From CAYSDH01 sp964429805 (lineage in GTDB: Bacteria > Bacteroidota > Bacteroidia > Flavobacteriales_D > JABDKJ01), in NCBI GenBank assembly GCA_964429805.1, contig CAYSDH010000053.1, forward strand, positions 1-24,328: 24,328 nucleotides of DNA, in the 5' to 3' direction. The notes below the pieces were generated by a model. It was not told the origin of the DNA. It saw only the letters and a program-made list of their open reading frames with translations, and searched no databases. Shown here piece by piece: positions 16,644 through 24,328 of the stretch. How positions within the stretch are numbered: position 1 is the first letter of the stretch; each line of letters begins with the position of its first letter. The translations under genes were made by a program, and so were the position numbers.

Positions 16644-16675
16644 CAAATGTAGTCTTAATGGCTGGACTAAGCACA
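16644..16675 (-). promoter_or_regulatory. Candidate promoter for the TonB receptor gene
   Basis: On the minus strand TACATTTG (16644-16651) fits TAnnTTTG fully and sits 36 bases before the chosen ATG. TGTG (16672-16675) with a 20-base spacer is a one-mismatch -33 box. The position supports the start at 16607 over the longer reading frame. Confidence 0.5.
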
Positions 16676-16712
16676 GTGCACTGAGTGTCGGATTATATGA
16701 TTCTTAACAGCT

Positions 16713-17711
16713 CTAGTGCAGTATTTTAAACACCATTTCTCGCATGAGTTCACCGGACTCTGTGCTGCCTGTAGATCCCACACCTTTGCTCTTCATGTCA
16801 TAGTCTCGGAGCACGGCTATGATTAAAGCAGTTTTTCTGTAGGAGTAGTTGCGCGCAGCCATCATTATTTTTTTGGCATAAAAAGGTCTCGACTTAAGCA
16901 CCTTGGCTGCTTCATCTGGACTCTTGCATCGTGCGGCATGCACGAGTATCAGTTTTGAGAAAAAAGAGAACAAGCTAGGCACCAGCATCTGCAGCGGGTA
17001 GGTCTTGCTGTTGGCCGCGTAATACTTGATAATCCGATTTGCCTTTAGCACATCGCGTGAGATCAGGGCGTCTTGCAGCTCAAACATGTTGTAGTCTCGA
17101 CTGATGCCAATATTTTTCTCGATTAATTCGGCACTAATTCCTTGACCATCTTTGAGCAGGGTCTTTAGTTTTTTAATCTCATTTGAGATGCGATGCAGGT
17201 CGTCTCCAAGAAACTCTACCAACATGGTTGCTCCTTTCTGATCTACGGATACGCCTTGTTCGCCAGCTTCTTTGACTACCCAGCCGGCAAGGTGCCATGA
17301 GGGTATTTTTTCTGATAAGAAATCAACTCCGACTGATTTGGCTTTTTTGACCCATTTTTTTCGCGAGTCGAGCTTCTTTTTAAAAGCCATAACCAAGACT
17401 GTAGTAGGAGGTAGCTGGTCTAAAATTGCCCCTATCTCCTCAATCTTTTTCATCTCTTGAGCCTCACGCAAGACCACAAGTTGGTAAGGGCTCATCATTG
17501 GGAAACGCTTGACCGTGCCTATCAAGTCGGCTATCTGCGTGTCTTTGCCATACAGTATAGATTGGTTGAATTCCCGCTGGTCTGGGCTAAGCACTGAGTT
17601 GATAAACTGGTCAGTTAATCGGTCTACATAAAAAGGCTCATCACCATGAAAAAGATACAGTGAGCTGTACTTTTTTGATTTAAGATCCTTTATGACACCT
17701 TCGTAATTCAA
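16713..17711 (-). CDS. holA: DNA polymerase III delta subunit, probable TTG start
   Basis: HolA is the clamp-loader subunit that opens the beta clamp during chromosome replication. The N-terminal ATPase-like domain is seen in SLYLFHGDEPFYVD, FPMMSPYQLVVLREAQEMKK and TTVLVMAFKKKLDSRKKW; the collar domain follows with FLGDDLHRISNEIKKLK and ends in KGVGSTGSTESGELMREMVFKIL, typical of Bacteroidota HolA. The frame stays open to an ATG at 17837, but that start adds 42 residues without family similarity and runs antisense through the divergent gene. The TTG at 17709-17711 (LNYEGVIKDLKSKKYSS) gives 332 residues and fits the usual beginning of the family, leaving 51 bases to the divergent start. No in-frame ATG lies between. 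Confidence 0.88.
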   Translation of the reverse strand: MNYEGVIKDLKSKKYSSLYLFHGDEPFYVDRLTDQFINSVLSPDQREFNQSILYGKDTQIADLIGTVKRFPMMSPYQLVVLREAQEMKKIEEIGAILDQLPPTTVLVMAFKKKLDSRKKWVKKAKSVGVDFLSEKIPSWHLAGWVVKEAGEQGVSVDQKGATMLVEFLGDDLHRISNEIKKLKTLLKDGQGISAELIEKNIGISRDYNMFELQDALISRDVLKANRIIKYYAANSKTYPLQMLVPSLFSFFSKLILVHAARCKSPDEAAKVLKSRPFYAKKIMMAARNYSYRKTALIIAVLRDYDMKSKGVGSTGSTESGELMREMVFKILH

Positions 17712-17762
17712 CAGTACAAAGCAAGGAAAATTAAGTGTACTCTTGTTCTGAACTTTTCCCCA

Positions 17763-18164
17763 ATGCAAATAGAAAAGATCAAATGCCGCATTCGAAATAG
17801 GTTGTTTGTGCTTACCCCAGAAGAGCGCGTAAGACAAGCCATATTAGACTACCTCATAGATGAGCGTGGATACCCAACGGGTTATTTTTCTGTTGAGAAT
17901 ACCATTCGTGTAAATGGAAAAGACAGGCGAACAGACATCTTAATTCACACGCCAACAGGCGATCCGTTGATGATCGTAGAGTGCAAAGCCCCAAGTGTGA
18001 AACTCGATCAGGCCATCATTTCTCAAATAGCCATGTATAATTCTGTGCTTGACGCTCCGTACTTGCTGCTGAGTAATGGTATTGAGAATCACATGTTTGC
18101 ACTGAATATTGATGAAAAAAAGATGGAACAACTTCGCATTGTACCATTTTATAAAGATCTTTAA
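17763..18164 (+). CDS. HsdR N-terminal-domain (PD-(D/E)XK nuclease-like) protein
   Basis: A 133-residue stand-alone version of the N-terminal domain of type I restriction enzyme R subunits. Motifs are VLTPEERVRQAILDYLIDE, then RRTDILI with Asp58, LMIVECKAP with Glu73 and Lys75, and SQIAMYN with Gln88 and Tyr92. Together these form a complete PD-(D/E)XK core with the QxxxY motif of RecB-like nucleases. No helicase domain and no hsdM or hsdS are near, so it is not a restriction system; its role is unknown. Family members are often 10-15 residues longer at the N-terminus, and the open frame upstream would allow that, but no clear start codon is seen there. It is divergent from holA and ends three bases before the protease gene, implying one transcript. 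Confidence 0.82.
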   Translation: MQIEKIKCRIRNRLFVLTPEERVRQAILDYLIDERGYPTGYFSVENTIRVNGKDRRTDILIHTPTGDPLMIVECKAPSVKLDQAIISQIAMYNSVLDAPYLLLSNGIENHMFALNIDEKKMEQLRIVPFYKDL

Positions 18165-18167
18165 ACT

Positions 18168-20531
18168 ATGCTGAGATACTCGATTCTTATTCTCTTCCTG
18201 ATCACCTCTTATTCAAGTGTGCGGGCGCAGCATATCCATGCGCTGCCTCCTATTATGAAGAAGACGCTGACTAAATATGGCATGGAAAAAGAGTTGAATC
18301 TATTTCTCAAAGCAGACAGTCAAATACTTGAAGATTCTGCAGAAAAAGGGCTTTTAACTATTCATGGTGAAGTGAGTGGATATAGCTTAGTCATGATTAC
18401 GGGTGCGGGGCTTGTGGAGATGATTAAAGATTCTCTCATTCAGTATGTAGAAGTGCTTCATAACAGCGGTCAACCGATGAATGACAAAATGCTGCTTAAT
18501 AATAATGTAGTGCCTGTGCATCAGGGGCTTGGTGATATTGGAGTACCACTCAAAGGAGAGGGAGTCGTTGTAGGGATTATAGATACGGGCATAGAGCTCA
18601 GTCATCCAGATTTTTTAGATGACAACGGAGGCACTAGAGTCCTTGATTTGTGGGACATGACCATTGAGATTGATCCTCAGCACATTCCAGCAGAATATGG
18701 CTATGGATCTGTGTGGAATAAGGCTCAGATTGATGCCGGAGAGGCCATGCTACACATTGATCAAACGAGTTGGTCGGGGCACGGCTCCACGGTCACTGGT
18801 TCGGCTTGTTCAGATGGCTCTGCGATAGGTAATTATGGTGGAGTCGCTCCAGAGTCAGACATGACCATCGTGTCTTTTGATTTTGACAGACCTGATTTTT
18901 TACCGAGTGTGGCTCAAGCGGTCGAGTTCATTTTTAATTCAGCCGATGAGGCTGGTAAACCCTGTGTAATCAATGCCAGTTTAGGCACCTATTATGGTTC
19001 GCATGACGGCCTAGATCCTACAGCGCTTTACATTGATAGCCTGCTTGATGCACAACCGGGAAGACTCTTTATCTGCGCGGCAGGTAATTCGCAAACCGTG
19101 GATCCTTATCACCTCAACACAGTAGTTGATGCAGATACGTCTCTCACCTTATTTGATGTCGAGTCTGGACTTGGCGACAGTGGGGCAGGAGTGTTTTTTG
19201 AGTTGTGGTCAGATACATCAGACCTTCAGGATATTCAGTTTTCTATAGACGCTTTTGATGTCTCAGAATTTGCGCTCAATAAACGGTCAGAAGGAAGCAC
19301 ATTCACCGTGTCAGACATGTTAGGCACTGTACTCACCGATTCATTATTTGGGCCTTCAGGAGATTTCTTGGCAGACGTGAAGTACTGGGCTCAAGCCAGA
19401 GGCGGTCAGTATCAGCTGCAGGTGTACATACCTTCGGTTGACTCCACTCAGTATGATTATGGTCTTCAGAGTATAGGCACGGGGCAGTTTGATATCTGGA
19501 CTACATCTGTGTTTGGTACGTCAGATATTATTCAAGAAAACTTGCCAGAGATATCGACCGAGCCTTTGATGGCCAGCTATACATATCCAGACAACAATCA
19601 GCACATTGTATCGTCATGGGCCTGCTCTGAGAAAGTCATCACAGTAGCTAATTATGTGAACAGGACAGAATACATTGATTACAACGGTCAGCTCCAGCAA
19701 CTCGGTTTTGATGTGGGTAATATTTTCTCTTCATCAAGCGCTGGGCCGAGCCGCACGGGACTCCAAAAACCTGACATCGCGGCCACTGGAAGTATCGCGC
19801 TTAGTGCGGGTGATTTTGATATTCTGGCCTCTCTCATCGCCTTGTCTCCCAATAAGGTGGCTCAAGGCGGCATGCATCACCGTAACGGAGGTACAAGCAT
19901 GGCCTCACCTGTAGTATCGGGAGTCGCGGCATTGTTTTTAGAGCAATGTCCGGAATCAACATGGAGTGATTTTAAGGCAGCCATAATTTCGGGTGCCGCT
20001 TCTGACTTACCTACCGGGTCTACACCAAACACCATCTGGGGATACGGCAAGTTAAATGCATTTAGCACAGTATCTGCGCAGAGCATTGTAGCAGACATTG
20101 AGCTGTCTGGTGACAATCTGTTATCTAGCCCAGGCGAGAGCTATCAATGGTATATAGACGGCCTGCCTATAGGAGGGCAAGTGTTTCAGTCTTTAGTCAT
20201 GACGAGCTCAGGATCATATCAGGTAGAAGTGTTTAATGAAAATGGTTGTTCAAAAATCTCGGAGCCATTTCTCTTTACCTCTGTTGATGAGCTTGATGAT
20301 GAATCGCTTGAGGTATATCCCAATCCAAGCAGTGGACTCCTGTCTATTCGAGGATTGAAGAAGGATGATCTTATCGAAATTCAAAACAGCAACGGAGAAA
20401 AAGTCTACTTGGGTCAAGTTTTCACCAGTCAAACACTAGACGTGGATCTTTCAGAGTTAGCTAGAGGAGTGTATACTCTTCTATTGACACGTGAAGAAGG
20501 TGCGTTGGTCGAAAAAATCATAATCGATTGA
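18168..20531 (+). CDS. Secreted subtilisin-like (S8) protease with T9SS sorting domain
   Basis: A 787-residue exported serine protease. The signal peptide (1-20, ending VRAQ) is followed by a propeptide-like region (about 22-100). The S8 domain has Asp139 in VVGIIDTGIELSHPDF, His205 in WSGHGSTVTGSA, oxyanion Asn in CAAGNSQ and Ser577 in GGTSMASPVVSG, so the triad is complete. Between His and Ser lie 372 residues, longer than in plain subtilisins, including an inserted beta-rich section (about 310-475). An Ig-like segment (YQWYIDGLPIGG, SGSYQVEVFNENGCS) precedes the C-terminal sorting domain from residue 715 (EVYPNPSSG to VEKIIID), which marks it as a T9SS type A substrate. It probably degrades protein outside the cell. 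It begins three bases after the HsdR-like gene. Confidence 0.93.
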   Translation: MLRYSILILFLITSYSSVRAQHIHALPPIMKKTLTKYGMEKELNLFLKADSQILEDSAEKGLLTIHGEVSGYSLVMITGAGLVEMIKDSLIQYVEVLHNSGQPMNDKMLLNNNVVPVHQGLGDIGVPLKGEGVVVGIIDTGIELSHPDFLDDNGGTRVLDLWDMTIEIDPQHIPAEYGYGSVWNKAQIDAGEAMLHIDQTSWSGHGSTVTGSACSDGSAIGNYGGVAPESDMTIVSFDFDRPDFLPSVAQAVEFIFNSADEAGKPCVINASLGTYYGSHDGLDPTALYIDSLLDAQPGRLFICAAGNSQTVDPYHLNTVVDADTSLTLFDVESGLGDSGAGVFFELWSDTSDLQDIQFSIDAFDVSEFALNKRSEGSTFTVSDMLGTVLTDSLFGPSGDFLADVKYWAQARGGQYQLQVYIPSVDSTQYDYGLQSIGTGQFDIWTTSVFGTSDIIQENLPEISTEPLMASYTYPDNNQHIVSSWACSEKVITVANYVNRTEYIDYNGQLQQLGFDVGNIFSSSSAGPSRTGLQKPDIAATGSIALSAGDFDILASLIALSPNKVAQGGMHHRNGGTSMASPVVSGVAALFLEQCPESTWSDFKAAIISGAASDLPTGSTPNTIWGYGKLNAFSTVSAQSIVADIELSGDNLLSSPGESYQWYIDGLPIGGQVFQSLVMTSSGSYQVEVFNENGCSKISEPFLFTSVDELDDESLEVYPNPSSGLLSIRGLKKDDLIEIQNSNGEKVYLGQVFTSQTLDVDLSELARGVYTLLLTREEGALVEKIIID

Positions 20532-20559
20532 CAGGATCAAAGACCTAGTTATACATTTG
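20528..20559 (+). promoter_or_regulatory. Bacteroidota-type promoter for the DUF5606 gene
   Basis: TTG (20528-20530), a 21-base spacer and TACATTTG (20552-20559) fit TTG-N19-21-TAnnTTTG. The -33 box overlaps the protease stop codon and the -7 box ends 15 bases before the ATG at 20575. The DUF5606 gene can therefore be expressed separately from the protease. Confidence 0.6.
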
Positions 20560-20574
20560 CCATCTAATAGAGTT

Positions 20575-20991
20575 ATGAGCCTTTCACAAATCATTACCAT
20601 TTCAGGAAAACCAGGATTGTACAGAATTCTTTCTCAATCTACTGGTCGCGTCATTGTCCAATCTTTAGAGGATGGAAAAAAAATGCCTGTGTTTATGCGA
20701 CACAACTTTTCGGTACTCAACGACATTTGTCTGTACACTGAAGAAGAAGAGTTGCCGTTGGAAGACGCCTTCAAAATGATTTACGAATTTGAAAAAGGCG
20801 AAGCCTCAGTAGACCACAAAGCCTCAAAAGCAGAATTGGCGAGCCGACTCGAGCAGATTATCCCTACTTATGATAAAGAAGAGGTGACTGCGGCTGACAT
20901 GAAGAAGCTCTTTAAGTGGTACAACACGCTTGTAGTAAAAGCCGACTGGACTCCTGATAGTGAGGAAAAGAAGTCTGACGAAGAAGAATAA
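20575..20991 (+). CDS. DUF5606 family protein
   Basis: A 138-residue cytoplasmic protein of a Bacteroidota-specific family with no known function. I start it at the ATG at 20575, which gives MSLSQIITISGKPGLYRILSQS, the usual opening; the in-frame ATG at 20557 overlaps the -7 box. Conserved blocks are ISGKPGLYRI, GRVIVQSLEDGKKMPVF, LNDICLYTEEEELPLEDAF and the C-terminal IIPTYDKEEV with AADMKKLFKWYN. The last 20 residues are acidic (SEEKKSDEEE). No signal peptide or membrane segment is seen. It has its own promoter and ends six bases from the end of the convergent CpeT-like gene. A short dyad AAGAAGA-N5-TCTTCTT (20981-20999) lies across the junction and may help both genes stop. Confidence 0.88.
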   Translation: MSLSQIITISGKPGLYRILSQSTGRVIVQSLEDGKKMPVFMRHNFSVLNDICLYTEEEELPLEDAFKMIYEFEKGEASVDHKASKAELASRLEQIIPTYDKEEVTAADMKKLFKWYNTLVVKADWTPDSEEKKSDEEE

Positions 20992-20997
20992 GTCTTC

Positions 20998-21705
20998 TTA
21001 CTCTTTAACCTGAATTTTACGATTGTCTCGAAGTTGAATTCCGTTTCCAGACTTATTATAGTTTGGCACTTGCTTGCGGATGAGTTCAAAAATGTAACCG
21101 CCTTTTTCTGCTCCCCACACATGCTTGTCATCGTCATCAAAACCTCTGTCCCAGCTAATTACTTTGTCTTTCTCAATGCGCACTTCAGCAGTGGCATAGG
21201 TCGATCCGCGTAGCGAACTTTGACATTCTTTATCCTTAGTAGCACCTACATAGGCATCACCTACTTTTTGTATGTAGACCGTGCAGCCTTCTCGCTCAGA
21301 TAATATGGACTCATCAAACTGATCAAAAAAAGCCGGTTCTGCATACTTTCCTATAAATCGCTTTTCGTCTTCTAGTGAATATAAGGTACTCGTGAGCGTA
21401 CCATTCTTCAGCGCCTCTATGTGATAGATGCGCTGTCTATAAGGTTGTTGTTGCTTAGAAGCTAAAGCCTGCTCCACATAAAGGTAGTGACCGCTTTTGC
21501 TTTTCCAGACAGGGTACATGTGTAGTGATATGCTGTAGTACGAACTGTCACTCTTGGCCTGCTTCGCGCTTGTGTAGCTGCCCGTCATAACCTCAGTGAG
21601 CACCTGGGCTTGGTCTATTTTAGTAGGTGTTTTTGTCAACGCATCGGTGTTTTTACACCCTGTGAATGCCTGGAGCAGAAGTATGAGTATAAGCAGCTTT
21701 TTCAT
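20998..21705 (-). CDS. CpeT/CpcT-family lipoprotein
   Basis: A 235-residue lipoprotein of the CpeT/CpcT family. In cyanobacteria CpcT attaches bilin to phycobiliprotein, but homologues in heterotrophic Bacteroidota have no phycobiliproteins and no known role. I start it at the ATG at 21703-21705, so that MKKLLILILLLQAFTGC forms a lipoprotein signal with Cys17 lipidated; an upstream in-frame ATG would spoil it. Family blocks are HMYPVWKSKSGHYLYVEQA (62-80), PYRQRIY (88-94), GC at 140-141, Cys161 in KDKECQSSLRGSTY, SWDRGFD (184-190) and VWGAEKGGYIFE (196-207). The protein is probably anchored in the outer membrane or periplasm. It binds perhaps a hydrophobic small molecule in its beta-barrel fold, which is inference from the family fold. 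No pigment gene is nearby. Confidence 0.85.
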   Translation of the reverse strand: MKKLLILILLLQAFTGCKNTDALTKTPTKIDQAQVLTEVMTGSYTSAKQAKSDSSYYSISLHMYPVWKSKSGHYLYVEQALASKQQQPYRQRIYHIEALKNGTLTSTLYSLEDEKRFIGKYAEPAFFDQFDESILSEREGCTVYIQKVGDAYVGATKDKECQSSLRGSTYATAEVRIEKDKVISWDRGFDDDDKHVWGAEKGGYIFELIRKQVPNYNKSGNGIQLRDNRKIQVKE

Positions 21706-21878
21706 GATCTGCCGAAGATAACCCCCTTCAACTCTTTCGACAAACCAAATCCAGCACCTCAAAAATGGTACTGGAAATTATTCCTAAACCTGAAACATAA
21801 TCCTTGCTGAGCCCGTAGAACGGGTACACCATTGACTTTAAAAAAAAACCATTTAGAGTCTACAAACTGTACTGAAAA

Positions 21879-24328
21879 ATGAAGAGAATAGTATCCTCAA
21901 TTCTATTCGCTTGTGCCGTATTTACATTTTGTTCTGCTCAGACAGGACAGGAGTTTTGGTTGGCACCACCGGATATTACATTTCGCCATAACGCGTCTTT
22001 TGGCGACTCACCTATTTATCTGAATTTGACCTCAGCCGGAGCTGCAGCTACAGTTACTGTAGATCAGCCTGCGAACGGAACATGGACCCCAATCGTCATC
22101 AACATACCTGCTAATGGAGCCGTGCGTTATGACATGGCAGCCTACAAGGCACTTCTTGAAACTGTGGCCAATGATATGGTCCAGAATACAGGTCTACATA
22201 TTACTTCGACCACAGATATCACCGCCTATTATGAAAACGCCAATCCCAACAATCCAGATTTTATGGCACTCAAAGGTGCCAACGGATTAGGTGATGAGTT
22301 TTACATTCCGCTGCACAAGCACGCACCGTTTTATAACCACGATTATTCGTCCAATCCGAGTGATTGGGCTTACGCATCGTTTGACATTGTTGCCACTGAG
22401 GATGGTACCACTGTCATGATCTATTCTCCTGTAGACGTGTTGGGTCATCCAGCACTCACTCCGTTCACTATCGATCTTGACGCAGGTCAAACATATTCAT
22501 GCGCCAACATGGATGCTGCCGATCATAATGATCCAGCCCATCACCCATCAGGTGCCGTGGTGCTCTCTGATAAGCCTATTGCTGTCTCTATTAAAGATGA
22601 TTCTAATCACAATCCTTCTGGAGGATGTTACGACTTGATGACGGACCAAATTGTGCCAGTTGGTATCGTTGGTACCGATTACATCGCCATTAAAGGTCAG
22701 CTCAATTCTAACGGAGACGAGTCTTGCTTCTTGATGGCCACAGAAAATAATACTCAAGTATACATTGATGGCTCGGCCACTCCGGTTGCCACACTTTTTG
22801 CAGGTCAATATTATCGACATGATATGGATTACTTGGCTGGTGCAGCAGATAATGCTACCCACATGTATACCTCAAAACCTTCATATGCCATACACGTAAC
22901 TGGTTTCGGATGTGAGCAAGGACAAGCGATTTTGCCTCCACTTAACTGTGCAGGTTCACGTCAGTTGAGTTTTACCAGAGCCACATCAGAAGCTTTCTAC
23001 CTAAACCTACTTGTCCGAAATGGATCGCAAGGCGACTTTTCAGTAGTCGGTCCTGGTACGGCAACTATTCCAGCTGCTGCATTTCAGGTGGTACCTGGAA
23101 CGGGTGGTGAGTGGATGGCTGCTCAGATAGAGTACAATACCACAGAGGTGCCTGTCAATCAGGCATTCATAGTCAGTAACAGTTCTGATGTGTTCTCATT
23201 AGCCATTATCAATGGTGGTGCATCAACAGGATGTCGATACGGATTCTTCTCAGAGTTTGCTGGAGAAATAATCGTGGATGCAGGTGCAGATCAAAGCCTT
23301 TGTGAAGGAGATGATGTAGCCCTTGCTGGTTCGGTTAACGGTGGTTCTACTTCAGGAGAATGGACAAGTACAGGTAGCGGAGTTTTCGTGCCTAACAACA
23401 CAGACTTTAACGCTACATACGAGCCAAGTTTGGGTGATTATGCCTTAGGTGCAGTGACTATTACCTTAATCTCAACAGGTGACTGTGATCCAGTATCTGA
23501 AGACATGGAGGTGACTTTTCAGCCGTTACCTATCGTAGACGCAGATGCAGATTTTGATGTCTGTACCAATAATCCGAGTATCACACTAAATGGCTCTGTG
23601 CTCAACGCTGCTGGTGGGGTTTGGACTGGTGGAGCAGGAACATTCTTGCCTTCTAATTCATCTATGACACCAACCTATACACCTACTGCGGCAGAGATCA
23701 CATCAGGGTCAATAACATTTACACTTACCTCTACAGGTAATGGAGATTGTAATGCCGTGGCAGATGATGTCATCGCCACATTCACACCTTCGCCCGTGGC
23801 AGATGCCGGGGCAGATGAAGAGGTTTGTGCCAATGACCCTGCAGTCAATCTTTCTGGTGGATTTACCATTGCTACAGGTGGAGTCTGGTCTGGCGGTGCA
23901 GGAACTTTTGACCCAAGTACGACCAACATGAATGCCGAGTACACACCTACGGCAGCAGAAATTTCGAGTGGATCTGTGACGCTAACCTTGACCACTACTG
24001 GTAACGGAAATTGTAATGCCGAGACAGATCAAATGACAATCACATTCACTGACTCACCAACTTCTAATGCTGGTCCAGATCAAGTGCTTTGTGAGAATAA
24101 TGCAGACATCACCTTAGCTGGGTCTGTGAGTATCGCGACTGGTGGAGTCTGGTCTGGAGGACTCGGCACATTTAGTCCTAACAGTACTACGCTCAACGCT
24201 ACGTATACGCCTTCAGCCGCAGAAATTGCAGCCGGGTCTGTGACATTGACTTTAACAACTACGGGCAACGCAAATTGTCTCGCAGTTTCTGACAACGCGA
24301 CATTTACATTTACTTCAGCACCAACGGC
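21879..24328 (+). CDS. Large secreted protein with IgGFc-binding-like N-terminus and tandem repeats, 3' end beyond the window
   Basis: An open frame starting MKRIVSSILFACAVFTFCSAQTG (signal peptide, cleavage near SAQ) and running 816 codons to the right edge without a stop. After GQEFWLAPPDI, a domain like the IgGFc-binding N-terminal family is seen (about 135-455): GDEFYIPLHKHAPF, SFDIVATEDGTTVMIYSP, VVLSDKPIAVSIKDDSNH, DLMTDQIVPVGIVGTDYI and ATENNTQVYIDG. In Bacteroidota this domain is found on large adhesin-like or gliding-related surface proteins; binding to antibody is not implied. From residue 467 the protein is tandem repeats of about 88 residues (separate entry). T9SS type B or A sorting at the unseen C-terminus is expected from the family, but cannot be seen. 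The repeat count beyond the edge is unknown. Confidence 0.85.
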   Translation, partial: MKRIVSSILFACAVFTFCSAQTGQEFWLAPPDITFRHNASFGDSPIYLNLTSAGAAATVTVDQPANGTWTPIVINIPANGAVRYDMAAYKALLETVANDMVQNTGLHITSTTDITAYYENANPNNPDFMALKGANGLGDEFYIPLHKHAPFYNHDYSSNPSDWAYASFDIVATEDGTTVMIYSPVDVLGHPALTPFTIDLDAGQTYSCANMDAADHNDPAHHPSGAVVLSDKPIAVSIKDDSNHNPSGGCYDLMTDQIVPVGIVGTDYIAIKGQLNSNGDESCFLMATENNTQVYIDGSATPVATLFAGQYYRHDMDYLAGAADNATHMYTSKPSYAIHVTGFGCEQGQAILPPLNCAGSRQLSFTRATSEAFYLNLLVRNGSQGDFSVVGPGTATIPAAAFQVVPGTGGEWMAAQIEYNTTEVPVNQAFIVSNSSDVFSLAIINGGASTGCRYGFFSEFAGEIIVDAGADQSLCEGDDVALAGSVNGGSTSGEWTSTGSGVFVPNNTDFNATYEPSLGDYALGAVTITLISTGDCDPVSEDMEVTFQPLPIVDADADFDVCTNNPSITLNGSVLNAAGGVWTGGAGTFLPSNSSMTPTYTPTAAEITSGSITFTLTSTGNGDCNAVADDVIATFTPSPVADAGADEEVCANDPAVNLSGGFTIATGGVWSGGAGTFDPSTTNMNAEYTPTAAEISSGSVTLTLTTTGNGNCNAETDQMTITFTDSPTSNAGPDQVLCENNADITLAGSVSIATGGVWSGGLGTFSPNSTTLNATYTPSAAEIAAGSVTLTLTTTGNANCLAVSDNATFTFTSAPT
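23277..24328 (+). repeat. Tandem ~88-residue (about 264-base) Ig/PKD-like repeats inside the large secreted protein
   Basis: Units begin at residues 467, 554, 642 and 730, a spacing of 87-88 residues. Each unit starts DAGADxxxC or a variant, continues with a glycine/tryptophan block (GGVWSGGAGTFxP), then YTPTAAEIxxGSVTLTLTTTGNGxC. Two Cys per unit recur at fixed places, near the start and near the end. The second to fourth units are closest to each other; the first is more divergent (GEWTSTGSGVF). The fourth unit runs to the edge, so more units may follow. Confidence 0.85.

Noticed and set aside
17763..18164. A type I restriction-modification system
   Set aside because: Only the HsdR N-terminal domain is present; there are no helicase, methylase or specificity genes.
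23429..23440. Another TTTGGGTGAT like the 18-bp repeat
   Set aside because: Only one arm matches, inside coding sequence of the large secreted protein; there is no dyad.
22287..23995. Open frames on the minus strand (22287-22490, 22548-22862, 23675-23995)
   Set aside because: They are antisense to the large secreted protein, have no family motifs, and the last is produced by the repeats themselves.
23277..24328. Regular ~264-base periodicity as a possible CRISPR or non-coding repeat array
   Set aside because: The period is far too long for CRISPR, and one open frame with conserved protein motifs runs through all units; the repeats are protein domains.

Overview
The window looks like the chromosome of a free-living Bacteroidota bacterium, most likely of the class Flavobacteriia. 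The evidence is consistent across genes. Two proteins end in type IX secretion (T9SS) sorting domains built on a YPNPSSG/HPNPSGG start. There is a TonB-dependent receptor with a carboxypeptidase-regulatory N-terminal domain, an S46 dipeptidyl-peptidase, DUF5606 and DUF6438 proteins, a TPR histidine kinase, and a pyrG-yidC pair. Several promoters match the Bacteroidota form TTTG-N19-21-TAnnTTTG. No tRNA, rRNA, transposase, phage gene or CRISPR array was seen. Most of the window is ordinary core and envelope gene content.

Layout. Bases 1-1639 (+) hold the 3' part of gcvT (cut by the window edge) and a ComB-like phosphatase one base later. An OmpA-domain protein (1644-2927, -) converges on them and is divergent from a secreted hypothetical protein (3084-3770, +). 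A 339-base gap ends in a clear minus-strand terminator. Bases 4110-10609 (-) read pyrG, yidC, a DUF6438 lipoprotein and an S46 peptidase; yidC has its own well-formed promoter and overlaps the DUF6438 gene by four bases.

Bases 10789-14252 (+) form a signalling locus: a very small T9SS cargo protein, a TPR/HisKA_2 histidine kinase, a LuxR-type response regulator, and a 75-residue stand-alone LuxR-type DNA-binding protein. Three copies of an 18-bp inverted repeat lie in this locus, two upstream of the kinase and one upstream of the stand-alone regulator. Their size and placement suit operators for a LuxR-type dimer. This is the most interesting non-gene signal I found.

Bases 14229-17711 (-) hold a TonB-dependent receptor and holA, the latter probably with a TTG start. 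Divergent from holA are an HsdR N-terminal-domain nuclease-like protein, a secreted subtilisin-like protease three bases later, and a DUF5606 gene with its own promoter. A CpeT/CpcT-family lipoprotein (-) converges on that gene. From 21879 to the right edge runs the beginning of a large secreted protein with an IgGFc-binding-like N-terminal region and tandem ~88-residue repeats; it is open at the edge.

How the genes work together: pyrG, yidC, holA and gcvT are housekeeping. Much of the rest concerns the cell surface and secretion: YidC membrane insertion, OmpA anchoring, a TonB receptor, lipoproteins, a periplasmic dipeptidyl-peptidase, and T9SS-exported protease and repeat protein. The two-component cluster may control itself and the small regulator through the repeated 18-bp element, which is an inference.
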